Shown: positions 1 to 10,931 of the stretch, in pieces | Position numbering within the stretch: the first letter of the stretch is position 1 | Layout of the letters: each line of letters starts with the position of its first letter | Source of the DNA: Paraburkholderia phenazinium | Lineage (GTDB): Bacteria; Pseudomonadota; Gammaproteobacteria; Burkholderiales; Burkholderiaceae | Direction: 5' to 3' | NCBI RefSeq assembly: GCF_900142845.1 | Contig: NZ_FSRU01000002.1 | Coordinates: forward strand, 2,542,001-2,606,000 | Length of the DNA stretch: 64,000 bases | The notes under the pieces: generated by a model | The model's input: the letters and a program-made list of their open reading frames with translations, nothing else | The model's database searches: none | Told to the model about the DNA's origin: nothing | Made by a program: the position numbers and the translations under genes

Positions 1-833
<833 letters not shown>

Positions 834-902
834 TCACGGGCGGCGCGTAGGGATACGCGCCGCACCGGGGGTCAGGCTAGGGACATCGGGATATCGTGGC
901 GC

Positions 903-1439
903 TTACAGCGCCGGCAATACCATGGCGTGTGCCGCTTCGTTCTGGCGCACGCGGAATGCTGCGAGCGCGTTCGCGTATTCGGTCGACGTGACGCTCAGGA
1001 TCGACACCGCGAACAGCGCCGCATTGGCCGCGCCCGCTTCGCCGATGGCAAACGTCGCGACCGGCACGCCCTTGGGCATCTGCACGATCGAATGCAGCGA
1101 GTCGACGCCCTTCAGGTACTTGCTCGCCACCGGCACGCCGAGCACCGGCACCGTAGTCTTGGCGGCCAGCATGCCGGGCAGGTGCGCGGCGCCGCCGGCG
1201 CCCGCGATGATCGCGCGCAGGCCGCGCTCGCGCGCGCCTTCCGCATACGCGAACATTTCGTCGGGCATCCGGTGCGCGGATACGACCTTCGCTTCATACG
1301 GTACGCCGAATTCCTGCAGGATCGCAACGGCGTGCTTCATGACTTCCCAGTCGGAACTGGACCCCATCAGCACGCCGACGAGCGGCGCCGCATGCGTGTG
1401 GGCTGTCTGTGCCGCGTGGGCAGTCTGGACTTGGCTCAT
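903..1439 (-). CDS. purE: N5-carboxyaminoimidazole ribonucleotide mutase
   Basis: Class I PurE of 178 residues that converts N5-CAIR to CAIR in the cytoplasm. After an alanine-rich tail of about 20 residues it carries [13 protein letters not shown], the phosphate-binding loop of the family, then [14 protein letters not shown] with the conserved active-site histidine, and [13 protein letters not shown]. Length is normal for class I enzymes. It sits between purC, 40 bp upstream, and purK, in the order used by the pathway enzymes of many Burkholderiales, and is probably cotranscribed with them. Confidence 0.96.
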   Translation of the reverse strand: MSQVQTAHAAQTAHTHAAPLVGVLMGSSSDWEVMKHAVAILQEFGVPYEAKVVSAHRMPDEMFAYAEGARERGLRAIIAGAGGAAHLPGMLAAKTTVPVLGVPVASKYLKGVDSLHSIVQMPKGVPVATFAIGEAGAANAALFAVSILSVTSTEYANALAAFRVRQNEAAHAMVLPAL

Positions 1440-1479
1440 CTGTGAGACTTCCTCATCTTCCTAATCTGCGCTCGCGCCG

Positions 1480-2370
1480 TTAAGCGAGCTTCTGCCCGGT
1501 CAGGCGCTCGAGCGCTTCCTGGTACTTCGCGGCCGTCTTCGCGACCACTTCATCGGGCAGCTTCGGCGCCGGCGGCTCTTTCTTCCACGATTGCGTTTCG
1601 AGCCAGTCGCGCACGAACTGCTTGTCGAACGACGGCGGATTGGTGCCCACCTGGTACTCGTCCGCCGGCCAGAAGCGCGACGAATCGGCAGTCAGCGCTT
1701 CGTCCATCAGGTACAGCTTGCCGTGGTTATCCAGGCCGAATTCGAATTTCGTGTCCGCAATGATGATGCCGCGCGTAGCCGCGTAATCCGCCGCTTCCTT
1801 GTACAGCTTGATCGAGATCTCGCGGATCGTGGCCGACAGTTCGGTGCCGATGCGGCGCTCCATGTCGTCGTACGTGATGTTCTCGTCGTGGTGACCCATT
1901 TCGGCCTTGGCGGCCGGCGTGAAGATCGGCTCGGGCAGCTTCTGCGCGTTTTGCAGACCCGGCGGCAGTTCCACGCCGCACACCGAACCGGTAGCCTGGT
2001 AGTCTTTCCAGCCGCTACCGGCCAGATAGCCGCGCACCACCGCCTCGACGAGGATCGGCTCGAGGCGCTTCACCACCACGGCGCGGCCCTTCACCTGCTC
2101 GGCTTCGTCCGCCGCCACCACCGACTCGGGCGCCACGCCCGTCAGATGATTCGGCACGATGTGCTTCAGCTTGTCGAACCAGAAATTGGCCATCTGGTTC
2201 AGCACGCGACCCTTGTTCGGAATCGGCTCGCCCATGATGACGTCGAACGCCGACAGACGGTCGGTAGTGACGATCAGCAACTGGTCGTTGCCCACCGCAT
2301 AGTTGTCGCGGACCTTGCCGCGACCGAGCAACGGCAGCGAGCGGAGCGTGGATTCGTAGAGGGTAGACAT
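1480..2370 (-). CDS. purC: SAICAR synthase (phosphoribosylaminoimidazole-succinocarboxamide synthase)
   Basis: Joins aspartate to CAIR, the step after PurE. The 296 residues are the long form seen in proteobacteria other than the enterics. [14 protein letters not shown] near the N terminus and [16 protein letters not shown] in the middle match the ATP and CAIR sites, and DTKFEFGLD is the typical third motif. The start ATG at 2370 gives the standard N terminus MSTLYES. A hairpin lies between this gene and fba upstream, so purC probably has its own promoter as well as any read-through. Confidence 0.96.
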   Translation of the reverse strand: MSTLYESTLRSLPLLGRGKVRDNYAVGNDQLLIVTTDRLSAFDVIMGEPIPNKGRVLNQMANFWFDKLKHIVPNHLTGVAPESVVAADEAEQVKGRAVVVKRLEPILVEAVVRGYLAGSGWKDYQATGSVCGVELPPGLQNAQKLPEPIFTPAAKAEMGHHDENITYDDMERRIGTELSATIREISIKLYKEAADYAATRGIIIADTKFEFGLDNHGKLYLMDEALTADSSRFWPADEYQVGTNPPSFDKQFVRDWLETQSWKKEPPAPKLPDEVVAKTAAKYQEALERLTGQKLA

Positions 2371-2411
2371 CGTCGTAGTTCGCTAAAAGTGGGGCAAAAA
2401 TGAGACCGGAA

Positions 2412-2452
2412 CAAAAGGGAAACGCCGTTCCCCCTATGATGCGGGAACGGCG
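2412..2452 (-). terminator. Putative rho-independent terminator after fba
   Basis: A perfect 10-bp stem (CGCCGTTCCC at 2423-2432 with GGGAACGGCG at 2443-2452) and a 10-nt loop. Read on the minus strand it is followed by TTTCCCTTTTG. It lies 51 bp beyond the fba stop, so it likely ends or attenuates fba transcription before purC. Confidence 0.6.
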
Positions 2453-2502
2453 AAACGGACCGCAACCTGGCCGGATGGCCAGGTCCGTACTGTACTGCCT
2501 GC

Positions 2503-3567
2503 CTAGCGGACAACCTGCGAAAGGCCGCCCGACTTGTACTTCTCCGCAATTTTATCAAGCGCAAGCGGCTTGATCTTGCCTGCCTGGCCTTCGGCGCCAA
2601 AGGCGACGAAACGGTCCACGCAGATCTTCTTCGCTGCTTCGCGCGCCGGCTTCAGGTAGTCGCGCGGGTCGAACTTGCCCGGATTTTCCGCCATATAGCG
2701 GCGGATCGCACCGGTGATCGCCAGACGCAGGTCAGTATCGATATTAACCTTGCGCACGCCGTGCTTGATACCTTCCTGAATTTCTTCGACCGGCACGCCG
2801 TAGGTTTCCTTCATGTCGCCGCCGAATTCGCGGATTTCCGCGAGCAGTTCCTGCGGCACTGACGACGAACCATGCATCACCAGGTGGGTGTTCGGAATGC
2901 GCTGGTGAATTTCCTTGATGCGCTGAATGGACAGGATGTCGCCGGTGGGCTTCTTGCTGAACTTGTACGCGCCGTGCGAAGTGCCGATGGCGATCGCCAG
3001 GGCGTCGCACTGCGTCAGCTTGACGAAGTCGGCCGCCTGCTCCGGATCGGTCAGCAACTGCTCGCGGGTCATCTTGCCGTCCGCGCCGTGGCCGTCTTCC
3101 TTGTCGCCCTGCATCGTTTCCAGCGAGCCCAGCACGCCGAGTTCCGCTTCCACCGTCACGCCGATCGAGTGCGCCGCTTCCACCACCTTGCGCGACACGT
3201 CGACGTTGTACTCATACGATGCCACCGTCTTGCCGTCCGCTTCCAGCGAACCGTCCATCATCACGCTGCTGAAGCCGCTGCGGATGGCCGCCATGCAGAC
3301 TGCCGGCGACTGGCCGTGATCCTGGTGCATCACGACCGGAATATGCGGATACGACTCAATGGCCGCTTCGATCAGATGGCGCAGGAACGGCTCGCCCGCA
3401 TACTTCCGCGCGCCCGCCGACGCCTGCATGATCACCGGGGCGCCGACCTGATCCGCCGCCGCCATGATGGCCTGCACCTGCTCCAGATTGTTCACGTTGA
3501 ATGCCGGAAGGCCATAACCGTTTTCGGCGGCATGGTCCAGCAGTTGACGCATTGATACGAGAGGCAT
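2503..3567 (-). CDS. fba: Class II fructose-1,6-bisphosphate aldolase
   Basis: Zinc-dependent cleavage of fructose bisphosphate to the two triose phosphates, in glycolysis and, in reverse, gluconeogenesis. The 354 residues match the Calvin-type (CbbA-like) subgroup. [12 protein letters not shown] holds the metal-binding and catalytic His/Asp, [12 protein letters not shown] the second acidic motif, HGSSSVPQE a zinc histidine, and [11 protein letters not shown] the substrate loop. Start ATG at 3567 follows a good ribosome site (AAGGAG). It lies between pyk and purC on the same strand. Confidence 0.96.
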   Translation of the reverse strand: MPLVSMRQLLDHAAENGYGLPAFNVNNLEQVQAIMAAADQVGAPVIMQASAGARKYAGEPFLRHLIEAAIESYPHIPVVMHQDHGQSPAVCMAAIRSGFSSVMMDGSLEADGKTVASYEYNVDVSRKVVEAAHSIGVTVEAELGVLGSLETMQGDKEDGHGADGKMTREQLLTDPEQAADFVKLTQCDALAIAIGTSHGAYKFSKKPTGDILSIQRIKEIHQRIPNTHLVMHGSSSVPQELLAEIREFGGDMKETYGVPVEEIQEGIKHGVRKVNIDTDLRLAITGAIRRYMAENPGKFDPRDYLKPAREAAKKICVDRFVAFGAEGQAGKIKPLALDKIAEKYKSGGLSQVVR

Positions 3568-3629
3568 GCATTACTCCTTAGATTGAAACGAATCCTGTGC
3601 CGTCGGCATCTATTTTTGACAATTTTATC

Positions 3630-3734
3630 GCGAAGCATGCCGCATACCCGTGAGCAGCAGGCTCGGGGCTCGCCGCGAGGCTTGCCCCAAAAGACCTGCG
3701 CTCCGCCTCTCGCGGGGTGATGCGGCTGCTTCGC
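3630..3734. repeat. Long imperfect inverted repeat between fba and pyk
   Basis: GCGAAGCATGCCGCAT (3630-3645) pairs with ATGCGGCTGCTTCGC (3720-3734), with one bulged base. The 74-nt GC-rich interior itself contains short self-complementary stretches. It fills most of the 197-bp gap between pyk and fba. It could be a large structured terminator or leader in the pyk-fba transcript, or an intergenic repeat unit. No clear T-run follows it on the minus strand. Confidence 0.45.
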
Positions 3735-3764
3735 CGTGCCGATCCTAAGCAGTCTTAATGCCGA

Positions 3765-5201
3765 TCAATACGGTTCGCCGACCCGTACGATCTTCAGCGT
3801 GTTCGTTCCACCGGCCTGACCCATCGGCTCGCCGACGGTCAGCACAACCATGTCGCCGCGCGATGCGTAGCCCTTGCTCACCACCGTCTCCAGCGCCTGT
3901 TGCAAGGCGGTGTCGCGGTCGCTGCTGGTGTCCAGATGCAATGACGTCACGTTGCGGTAGATCGCCATGGCCCGCTCGCTGCCGACGCGCGGCGTGAGCG
4001 CGAAAATCGGCACATGGGTCCAATGACGCGACATCCACAGCGCGGTCGAGCCCGATTCGGTCAGCGCGACGATCGCCTTCGCGCCGAGGTGGAACGCCGT
4101 GAACAGCGCGCCCATGGCGATGGACTGGTCGATGCGGGTGAACGTGCGGTCGAGGAAATCCTTGTCCAGCTCCGACTGCTCGGACTTCTCCGCTTCGACG
4201 CAGATCGCGGCCATCGTTTCGATGGTCTGCACCGGGTACTTGCCGGCGGCCGATTCGGCCGACAGCATCACCGCGTCCGTGCCGTCCAGCACCGCATTGG
4301 CGACGTCCGACACTTCGGCGCGGGTCGGCACCGGCGCGTAGATCATCGACTCCATCATCTGCGTGGCGGTGATCACGAACTTGTTCGATTCGCGCGCCAT
4401 GCGGATCATGCGCTTTTGCAGCGCCGGCACGGCGGCATTGCCCACTTCCACGGCGAGGTCGCCACGCGCGACCATGATGCCGTCCGAGGCGTCGAGGATG
4501 CCTTGCAGCGCCGGAATCGCTTCCGCGCGCTCGATCTTGGCGATCATCTTCGGCTTGATGCCGTACGGCGCGCCTGCAATGTTGGCGAGCTGGCGGGCCA
4601 TTTCCATGTCGGTGGCGTTCTTCGGGAACGAGACCGCGACGAAATCCACCCCGAGCGACATGGCCGTGCGGATGTCTTCCATGTCTTTCGCGGTGAGCGC
4701 CGGCGCCGTGAGGCCGCCGCCCTGGCGATTGATACCCTTGTTGTTCGACAGCTCGCCGCCGATCTTCACGGTAGTGTGAATCTCGCTGCCGAGCACGCGC
4801 ACGACGTCGAGCACGATCAGGCCGTCGTTGAGCAACAGCACGTCGCCCGGTTTCAGGTCGCGCGGCAGGTCTTTGTAGTCGAGACCGACGCGATCGTCGT
4901 TGCCGAGTTCGCATTCGGAATCGAGGACGAACGGGTTGCCGGGAATCAGCGTGGTTTTGCCGTTTTCAAACTTGCCGACCCGAATCTTCGGGCCTTGCAG
5001 GTCGGCCATGATGGCAACTTCGCGGCCCGCCTGACGGGCCGCTTCGCGCACGTATTCGGCGCGCTGGCGGTGGTCGTCGGCCGTGCCGTGCGAGAAGTTG
5101 AGGCGCACCACATCGAGCCCCGCCTTAATCATTTGCAACAGGATTTCGGGCGTGCTGGAAGCCGGGCCGATGGTGGCGACAATCTTGGTGGCGCGATGCA
5201 T
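3765..5201 (-). CDS. pyk: Pyruvate kinase
   Basis: Transfers phosphate from phosphoenolpyruvate to ADP, the last step of glycolysis. From ATG 5201 the protein has 478 residues and begins MHRATKIVATIGPAS, the normal start of the family, with ribosome site GAGGAGA just upstream. It carries RLNFSHG, ADLQGPKIRVG, AKIERAEA and MVARGDLAVEV (the signature with the Mg-binding acidic residues), then the alpha/beta C-terminal domain. The frame stays open for 144 codons upstream, but that part is low-complexity and overlaps pgk, so I exclude it. Confidence 0.96.
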   Translation of the reverse strand: MHRATKIVATIGPASSTPEILLQMIKAGLDVVRLNFSHGTADDHRQRAEYVREAARQAGREVAIMADLQGPKIRVGKFENGKTTLIPGNPFVLDSECELGNDDRVGLDYKDLPRDLKPGDVLLLNDGLIVLDVVRVLGSEIHTTVKIGGELSNNKGINRQGGGLTAPALTAKDMEDIRTAMSLGVDFVAVSFPKNATDMEMARQLANIAGAPYGIKPKMIAKIERAEAIPALQGILDASDGIMVARGDLAVEVGNAAVPALQKRMIRMARESNKFVITATQMMESMIYAPVPTRAEVSDVANAVLDGTDAVMLSAESAAGKYPVQTIETMAAICVEAEKSEQSELDKDFLDRTFTRIDQSIAMGALFTAFHLGAKAIVALTESGSTALWMSRHWTHVPIFALTPRVGSERAMAIYRNVTSLHLDTSSDRDTALQQALETVVSKGYASRGDMVVLTVGEPMGQAGGTNTLKIVRVGEPY

Positions 5202-5562
5202 GAGTCTCCTCGTCTGGATGGGATCGCTGGAAAGAGCGCTGCGAGTCGGGTGCGGAGGCTGCGCACCGAAGGATGCTGCCAGGGGCTGCGCGCCAGTTGG
5301 AACCGGCGTCGCTTTATGGGATGAAGCGGTGTTCGAGACCGGCGTGCGGGACGCCAGCGGTGCTGCGGATAATGCGCCGCCGGCATGACCGGCGGGTGAA
5401 ATAGCCGGTGAAACGGCGGGAACCGCGGACTGCGGTGTCCCGGCGGAGCGTGCGGCACGCTCCCCTGCTGGTGCTGACTTCGCTGCGGTGGCCGCCGGGT
5501 GTTTCGCCGACGGCTTCACCCGCGTCTTTGCAGTTTTCGGCGATGGGGAGCGCGTCGCCACG
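5202..5562. other. Intergenic region between pgk and pyk
   Basis: 361 bp with no gene I can support. On the minus strand it is open in the pyk frame and would encode an Ala/Pro/Ser/Lys-rich stretch with no recognisable domain. It probably holds the pyk promoter and leader. Confidence 0.5.
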
Positions 5563-6756
5563 TTAAGCCCGCGATTCCAGGACAACGACTGCCGGCAGCT
5601 TCTTGCCCTCGAGGAATTCGAGGAAGGCGCCACCGCCCGTCGAGATGTAGCTCACCTTGTCGTGGATGCCGTACTTGGCGATGGCCGCGAGCGTGTCGCC
5701 GCCGCCTGCAATCGAGAACGCCGACGAGCGGGCGATGGCGTCTGCCAGGGTCTTCGTGCCGTTGCCGAACTGGTCGAATTCGAACACGCCAACCGGGCCG
5801 TTCCAGACGATCGTGCCGGCCTTTTCCAGTTGCGCGGCGAGCGCCCTGGCGGTGTCCGGTCCGATGTCGAGGATCAGGTCGTCGTCCTGCACGTCGGCTA
5901 CGGCCTTGACTTCAGCTTTGGCGGTGGGCGAAAACTCCTTGGCCGTGACGACGTCGGTCGGGATCGGCACCGAGGCGCCGCGCGCTTTCGCTGCGTCGAG
6001 AATGGCTTTGGCTTCGTTGACCAGATCGGCTTCGGCGAGCGACTTGCCGATCTTCAGGCCGGCCGCCAGCATGAACGTATTGGCAATGCCGCCACCGACG
6101 ATCAGCTGGTCGACCTTCTCGGCCAGCGACTTCAGAATGGTCAGCTTGGTGGACACCTTCGAGCCGGCGACGATCGCCACCAGCGGACGCTTCGGCGCGC
6201 CGAGTGCCTTGCCGAGCGCTTCGAGCTCAGCGGCCAGCAGCGGGCCGGCGCACGCCACCGGCGCGTACTTCGCGATGCCGTGGGTGGTGGCTTCCGCGCG
6301 GTGCGCGGTGCCGAACGCGTCGTTGACGTAGATGTCGCAGAGCTTCGCCATCTTCTGCGCGAGCTCGTCCGAATCTTTCTTTTCGCCCTTGTTGACGCGG
6401 CAGTTTTCCAGCAGCACGAACTGGCCGGGCGCCACGTTCACGCCGTTTTCAACCCAGTTCGCCACCAGCGGCACGTCGCGGCCCAGCAGTTCGGACAGAC
6501 GCTTCGCAACCGGCGCAAGCGAGTCTTCCGGCTTGAGTTCGCCCTCGGTGGGACGGCCCAGATGCGAGGTGACCATGACGGCCGCGCCCGCGTCGAGCGC
6601 AGCCTTGATGGCCGGCACCGAGGCGCGGATACGGGTGTCTTCGGTGATGTTGCCTTGATCGTCCTGCGGAACGTTCAGGTCGGCGCGAATGAACACGCGC
6701 TTGCCGGACAGCTTGCCTTCGGCGATCAGATCGGAGAGACGCAATACCTGGTTCAT
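5563..6756 (-). CDS. pgk: Phosphoglycerate kinase
   Basis: Reversible transfer of the acyl phosphate of 1,3-bisphosphoglycerate to ADP. The 397-residue protein has the two-domain layout: [14 protein letters not shown] at the N terminus, [11 protein letters not shown] with substrate-binding His/Arg, [14 protein letters not shown], then the nucleotide domain with [25 protein letters not shown] and [14 protein letters not shown]. Length is normal. It is the first gene of the leftward glycolysis and purine block. Confidence 0.97.
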   Translation of the reverse strand: MNQVLRLSDLIAEGKLSGKRVFIRADLNVPQDDQGNITEDTRIRASVPAIKAALDAGAAVMVTSHLGRPTEGELKPEDSLAPVAKRLSELLGRDVPLVANWVENGVNVAPGQFVLLENCRVNKGEKKDSDELAQKMAKLCDIYVNDAFGTAHRAEATTHGIAKYAPVACAGPLLAAELEALGKALGAPKRPLVAIVAGSKVSTKLTILKSLAEKVDQLIVGGGIANTFMLAAGLKIGKSLAEADLVNEAKAILDAAKARGASVPIPTDVVTAKEFSPTAKAEVKAVADVQDDDLILDIGPDTARALAAQLEKAGTIVWNGPVGVFEFDQFGNGTKTLADAIARSSAFSIAGGGDTLAAIAKYGIHDKVSYISTGGGAFLEFLEGKKLPAVVVLESRA

Positions 6757-6997
6757 GAGCGTTGGGTTGCGAGTTGATTGGAAGGCGGTGATGGACAGCG
6801 CGCGAACAGCCTCCGCTCAGGAGCCCCGCAGGGGTGGCTCCTCGAACAGGCGCCGACGGCATCTGCCGCAGCGTCGCGCAGTGATCCGGGAGTCGAGTAT
6901 TTTAACCGATTGCCATCCCGTTCTGCCCCGCGCCCGCCCGAATGTCCCGTATTTGGGAGATACGGCAGCATGCTGCATCGCAACATCGGCGCGGCGC

Positions 6998-7324
6998 TCA
7001 CTGAAAAACAAGACGCAGAACCGTGAAGGTCAGCATCCCGACCACGATCGTGCCGAGCATCGTGCGGCGCCACAGGAACCAGGCGAGCCCGGCAAGCGTG
7101 GCGTAAAAATCGTGATTCGACAGCGCGAACGAGAGTCCGCCGGGGGTCGCCAGCACGTCCGGCAGCACCACGGCGGCGAGCGCCGCAGCCGGCGCATAAC
7201 GCAGCATACGCTGGACGCGCTCCGGCAGGACGGTGCGTTCGCCGCCGATCAGGAACAGCGCGCGCGTGAGCGCCGTGACGAACATCATGCCGAAGATGGC
7301 GATCCAGATTTGCGTGCTGGTCAT
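6998..7324 (-). CDS. azlD: AzlD family branched-chain amino acid transport subunit
   Basis: Small integral membrane partner of AzlC, 108 residues with about four hydrophobic helices and the family features ALTRALFLIGG and LRYAPAAALAAVVLPD. AzlC and AzlD (YgaZ/YgaH in enteric bacteria) form an exporter for branched-chain amino acids or their analogues. The start ATG at 7324 shares four bases with the azlC stop (ATGA), which indicates coupled translation. Confidence 0.88.
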   Translation of the reverse strand: MTSTQIWIAIFGMMFVTALTRALFLIGGERTVLPERVQRMLRYAPAAALAAVVLPDVLATPGGLSFALSNHDFYATLAGLAWFLWRRTMLGTIVVGMLTFTVLRLVFQ

Positions 7325-8079
7325 GGGGCATCTCCGTGGGAATCGGCGGCGGCGCTGCGGATGCGCCGCAAATCGGCCCGCTCGATCAGCAGGTCGGCGC
7401 CGCTGCCGGCGACAATCGCCGCCAGCACCGCCAACGGCAGCGCCAGCCGGTACGGCAGGTCGAAGCCGAGCAGCGCGACGACCGCGGCAACACAAACGGC
7501 GACGAGCGTCGACCGGCTGTTGATGGCCGAGACCATCACGGGAATCAGGGCCAGCGTCCCGGCGAGCGCGAGGCCCCACTTGTCCGGAATCATGCTGGCG
7601 AGCAGGATGCCGATGATCGACGACACCTGCCAGGACAGCCAGCTCGCGCTCGCCATGCCCCAGTAATAGGCCTCCTTGCCCGGCACGTAACCGGTCTGAA
7701 AGCTTTTCTTCTGAAACAGCAGATAGATGACGTCGCCGTTGAAGTAGCCGAGCACGATCCGGCGCCACATGGGCAGATAGGAGAAATGGGGCGCCAGACC
7801 CGCGCTGAAGATCACAAAACGCGTATTCACCATGGCCGCGGTCAGCAGCACGGTCCAGACCGGCAATTTGGCGGCGAGCAGCGGCAGCACCGCCAGTTGC
7901 GACGAACCGGCATAGCAGAGCAGCGACATGGTGAGCGCCTGCGGCAGCGTGAGCACGGATTTGCTCATCGCGATGCCGGTGACGAGCCCCCAGGAGAAGA
8001 TCGCCATCAGCGTGGGCGAATAGTCGCGCAGGCCTTCGCGGAAGGCACGGCGGTGGAGATCGGACAGGCTAGCGAGCAT
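7321..8079 (-). CDS. azlC: AzlC family branched-chain amino acid exporter subunit
   Basis: Membrane protein of 252 residues from ATG 8079. FREGLRDYSPTLMAIFSWGLVTG and LCYAGSSQLAVLPLL are typical AzlC, as is the central MVNTRFVIFSAGLAPH. Further in-frame starts at 8118 and 8226 would add an Arg/Pro-rich tail not seen in the family; none has a clear ribosome site, so the start is uncertain. It precedes azlD with a 4-bp overlap. Its neighbour ilvE, a branched-chain aminotransferase, is divergent. Confidence 0.87.
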   Translation of the reverse strand: MLASLSDLHRRAFREGLRDYSPTLMAIFSWGLVTGIAMSKSVLTLPQALTMSLLCYAGSSQLAVLPLLAAKLPVWTVLLTAAMVNTRFVIFSAGLAPHFSYLPMWRRIVLGYFNGDVIYLLFQKKSFQTGYVPGKEAYYWGMASASWLSWQVSSIIGILLASMIPDKWGLALAGTLALIPVMVSAINSRSTLVAVCVAAVVALLGFDLPYRLALPLAVLAAIVAGSGADLLIERADLRRIRSAAADSHGDAP

Positions 8080-8392
8080 CAGCGGACGGCGAGACGCGGG
8101 GTGGCGCCGCGACAGCATGGAGTCGGCGCCAGGTCGTCGAGCACCCGCTGGCGCATTCGGATTTGTATTATGCGTGCGCCGAATTATAGCGTCCGCCGTG
8201 CGGCCAAATGCCCGTTCCGTGTGCAAAAGACGTTAAAATAACGGACTTCGCCGCTTGCCGGACATCGGGTCGGCCTCGCGCCCGGCGCGCCCCGCTTGAG
8301 GGGCTTGCGCGTGATGGGGCCTGCTGAGCCCCATCCGAGCGTCCCGGCGGCCTTGCGCAACACCCTTCACAAACGCACTGCTGGAGAATCGT
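8080..8392. promoter_or_regulatory. Divergent intergenic region azlC / ilvE
   Basis: 313 bp between divergently transcribed azlC and ilvE. It should hold both promoters. A CTGGAGAA ribosome site precedes ilvE. I see no other gene in it. Confidence 0.5.
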
Positions 8393-9316
8393 ATGTCAAT
8401 GGCCGACCGCGACGGCAAGATCTGGATGGATGGCAAGCTCATCGATTGGCGCGACGCCAAGATCCACGTGCTCACGCATACCCTGCACTACGGCATGGGC
8501 GTCTTCGAGGGCGTACGCGCCTACAAGACGGCAGACGGCGGCACCGCCATTTTCCGTCTGCAGGAACACACCAAGCGCCTGCTGAATTCGGCCAAGATCT
8601 TCCAGATGGACGTACCGTTCGACCACGAAACGCTCGCCGCCGCGCAGCGCGAAGTGGTGCGCGAAAACAAGCTCGAGTCCTGCTACCTGCGCCCGATCAT
8701 CTGGGTCGGCTCGGAAAAGCTCGGCGTCTCGGCCAAGGGCAACACCATCCACGTGGCGATCGCCGCCTGGCCGTGGGGCGCGTATCTGGGCGAAGACGGC
8801 CTGAAGAAAGGCATTCGCGTGAAGACCTCCTCGTTCACGCGCCACCATGTGAATGTCTCCATGGTCCGCGCCAAGGCATCGGGCTGGTACGTGAACTCGA
8901 TCCTCGCCAACCAGGAAGCCACCGCCGACGGCTACGACGAAGCGCTCCTGCTCGACGTGGACGGCTACGTGTCGGAAGGTTCGGGCGAAAATTTCTTCCT
9001 CGTGAACAACGGCAAGCTGTACACGCCCGACCTGTCGTCGTGCCTCGACGGCATCACGCGCGACACGATCATCACGCTGGCGAAAGACGCCGGCATCGAA
9101 GTGATCGAAAAGCGCATCACGCGCGACGAGGTTTACACCTGCGACGAAGCGTTCTTCACCGGCACCGCCGCTGAAGTCACGCCGATCCGCGAACTCGACA
9201 ACCGCACCATCGGTTCGGGCTCGCGCGGTCCGATCACGGAAAAGCTGCAAAGCGGCTTCTTCGACATCGTCAACGGCAAGAGCGAGAAGTACGCGCACTG
9301 GCTCGCGAAAATCTGA
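8393..9316 (+). CDS. ilvE: Branched-chain amino acid aminotransferase
   Basis: PLP-dependent class IV aminotransferase (307 residues) for the last step of Leu, Ile and Val synthesis and the first step of their breakdown. The N terminus has KIHVLTHTLHYGMGVFEGV and the middle has CYLRPIIWVGSEKLG. The lysine in RAKASGWYVNS (about residue 161) is the expected PLP Schiff base. The PLP-phosphate motif EGSGENFFLV and a C-terminal TGTAAEVTPI complete the family pattern. An ATG two codons further in (8399) is an equally possible start. Confidence 0.95.
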   Translation: MSMADRDGKIWMDGKLIDWRDAKIHVLTHTLHYGMGVFEGVRAYKTADGGTAIFRLQEHTKRLLNSAKIFQMDVPFDHETLAAAQREVVRENKLESCYLRPIIWVGSEKLGVSAKGNTIHVAIAAWPWGAYLGEDGLKKGIRVKTSSFTRHHVNVSMVRAKASGWYVNSILANQEATADGYDEALLLDVDGYVSEGSGENFFLVNNGKLYTPDLSSCLDGITRDTIITLAKDAGIEVIEKRITRDEVYTCDEAFFTGTAAEVTPIRELDNRTIGSGSRGPITEKLQSGFFDIVNGKSEKYAHWLAKI

Positions 9317-9382
9317 TTCTGAAAATACAGCAGGCCGCCCTAGCCGGCGCGCCTGCGCCCTGTCTCCACAGAGAAAGCCCAC

Positions 9383-9577
9383 ATGAGCGAAATCAAGGAA
9401 ATGCCGCTGGTCGAACTGTCGGCAAAAGACCTGCCCGCCTACTGTCCGAACCCGTCCATGGCGCGCTGGAGCGCCCATCCGCGGGTGTTTATCGACGTCA
9501 CGCACGGCGAAGCGCGCTGCCCGTATTGCGGCACGCGCTACAAGCTGCGTGACGGCGAAGTGGTCAAAGGCCACTGA
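9383..9577 (+). CDS. Small zinc-ribbon protein (zf-CHCC family)
   Basis: 64 residues with CPNPSMARWSAHPRVFIDV and ARCPYCGTRYKL. The ordered Cys, His, Cys, Cys set matches the zf-CHCC zinc finger, the fold of the C-terminal part of the complex I subunit NDUFS6. In Burkholderiales this small gene commonly follows ilvE, 66 bp away here. Zinc binding is inferred from the residues; the bacterial role is not established. Confidence 0.85.
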   Translation: MSEIKEMPLVELSAKDLPAYCPNPSMARWSAHPRVFIDVTHGEARCPYCGTRYKLRDGEVVKGH

Positions 9578-9740
9578 TCGCCGCGCACCCGCTGGGCACG
9601 CCCATCACAATCAGGCCGCAACCGCGGCGAGGCCCGACACACGGGCTTCGCGCGAGGTATGCGGCCGCTTCCCTATTTAAACCCGAACGCCGCGCGCAGA
9701 TAGGCGCAGCGCTTCGTTTCGACTCCGGAAATCCACCCTG

Positions 9741-10766
9741 ATGCGTCGCGCGTTGGTTATCGCACCGAACTGGATCGGTGACGCATTGATGGCGCAGCCT
9801 TTGTTCTCGCGCCTCGTGAAACTGCATCCGCGCATCGTGATCGACGCGGTTGCGCCCTCGTGGGTCGCACCCGTACTCGAACGCATGCCCGAGATCCGCG
9901 ACGTCTACGCCACGGATCTCGCGCACGGCAAGCTGCAGATGCTGCGCCGCTGGCAGTTGTCCAGCGACCTGCGCGACGTCGGCTACGACGCGGCTTACGT
10001 GCTGCCGAACTCGCTGAAATCAGCGCTGATTCCGTGGATGGCCGGTATTCCGCTGCGCATCGGCTATACCGGCGAAAGCCGCTATGGCCTGTTGAACGTG
10101 CGCCATGCGAATCCGCGCAAGGACGCGCGGCCGCCGATGGTCGGCCACTACGCGGCGCTCGCCTACAAGCCGGGCGCCAAAGTACCCGACGACCTGCCGA
10201 TGCCGCGGCTCGACGCCGACCTGAACGAAGCCTCGCGCGTGTCGGCTCGTTTCAATCTGGACACGCGGGTGCCGCTGCTGGTGTTCTGCCCCGGCGCCGA
10301 ATACGGTCCGGCCAAGCGCTGGCCGCCCGAGCATTTCGCGGCGCTGGCGCAAATCGTCGGCCAGTCGTTCCCCTATACGCAGATCGTCGCGCTCGGTTCG
10401 CCGAAAGACGCACCGCTCGCCCAGGCCATCGCCGAGCGCGCGCCGAACGTGCGCAACCTGTGCGGCCAGACCGCGCTGGGCGAAGCGTGCGCGCTGATCT
10501 CGCGCGCCAACGCCGTGGTCACCAACGATTCCGGCCTGATGCACGTGGCGGCCGCGCTGCGCCGGCCGCTCGTGGCCGTGTACGGCTCGACCGATCCGCG
10601 CCACACGCCGCCATTGTCCGAGCTTGCGAAGGTACAATGGTTGCATCTCGAATGCAGTCCCTGTTTTGAGCGCGAGTGTCCGCTCGGTCACCTGAACTGC
10701 TTGCGGCAACTGAGCGCCGAGCAGGTTTTCGGCGATCTGCGCGGCATGCTCCTCGCGCAACGCTGA
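9741..10766 (+). CDS. waaF: ADP-heptose:LPS heptosyltransferase II
   Basis: Family 9 glycosyltransferase of 341 residues that adds the second heptose of the lipopolysaccharide inner core on the cytoplasmic face. It starts RRALVIAPNWIGDALMAQPL, the WaaF signature. FCPGAEYGPAKRWP and VTNDSGLMHVAAAL bind the ADP part of the donor, and the C terminus holds the Cys-containing CSPCFERECPLGHLNCL. Length is standard. It is separated from the usual core clusters, as is common in Burkholderia. Confidence 0.93.
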   Translation: MRRALVIAPNWIGDALMAQPLFSRLVKLHPRIVIDAVAPSWVAPVLERMPEIRDVYATDLAHGKLQMLRRWQLSSDLRDVGYDAAYVLPNSLKSALIPWMAGIPLRIGYTGESRYGLLNVRHANPRKDARPPMVGHYAALAYKPGAKVPDDLPMPRLDADLNEASRVSARFNLDTRVPLLVFCPGAEYGPAKRWPPEHFAALAQIVGQSFPYTQIVALGSPKDAPLAQAIAERAPNVRNLCGQTALGEACALISRANAVVTNDSGLMHVAAALRRPLVAVYGSTDPRHTPPLSELAKVQWLHLECSPCFERECPLGHLNCLRQLSAEQVFGDLRGMLLAQR

Positions 10767-10931
10767 ACCGTCGGACAGCCGCACGCCGCGTTGCAAGCAC
10801 GCCACGCGGCGTCATCCCCGCGCCCTGGAGCGCGGGCATCCTCGCGGTTGTCCCGCCGGGTTGTTCCTGGTTGTCCTGTTTTTACTGCTGCCCCGCAACC
10901 GCGCGCGCCGCGCACAAGAGACTGACGAGCC

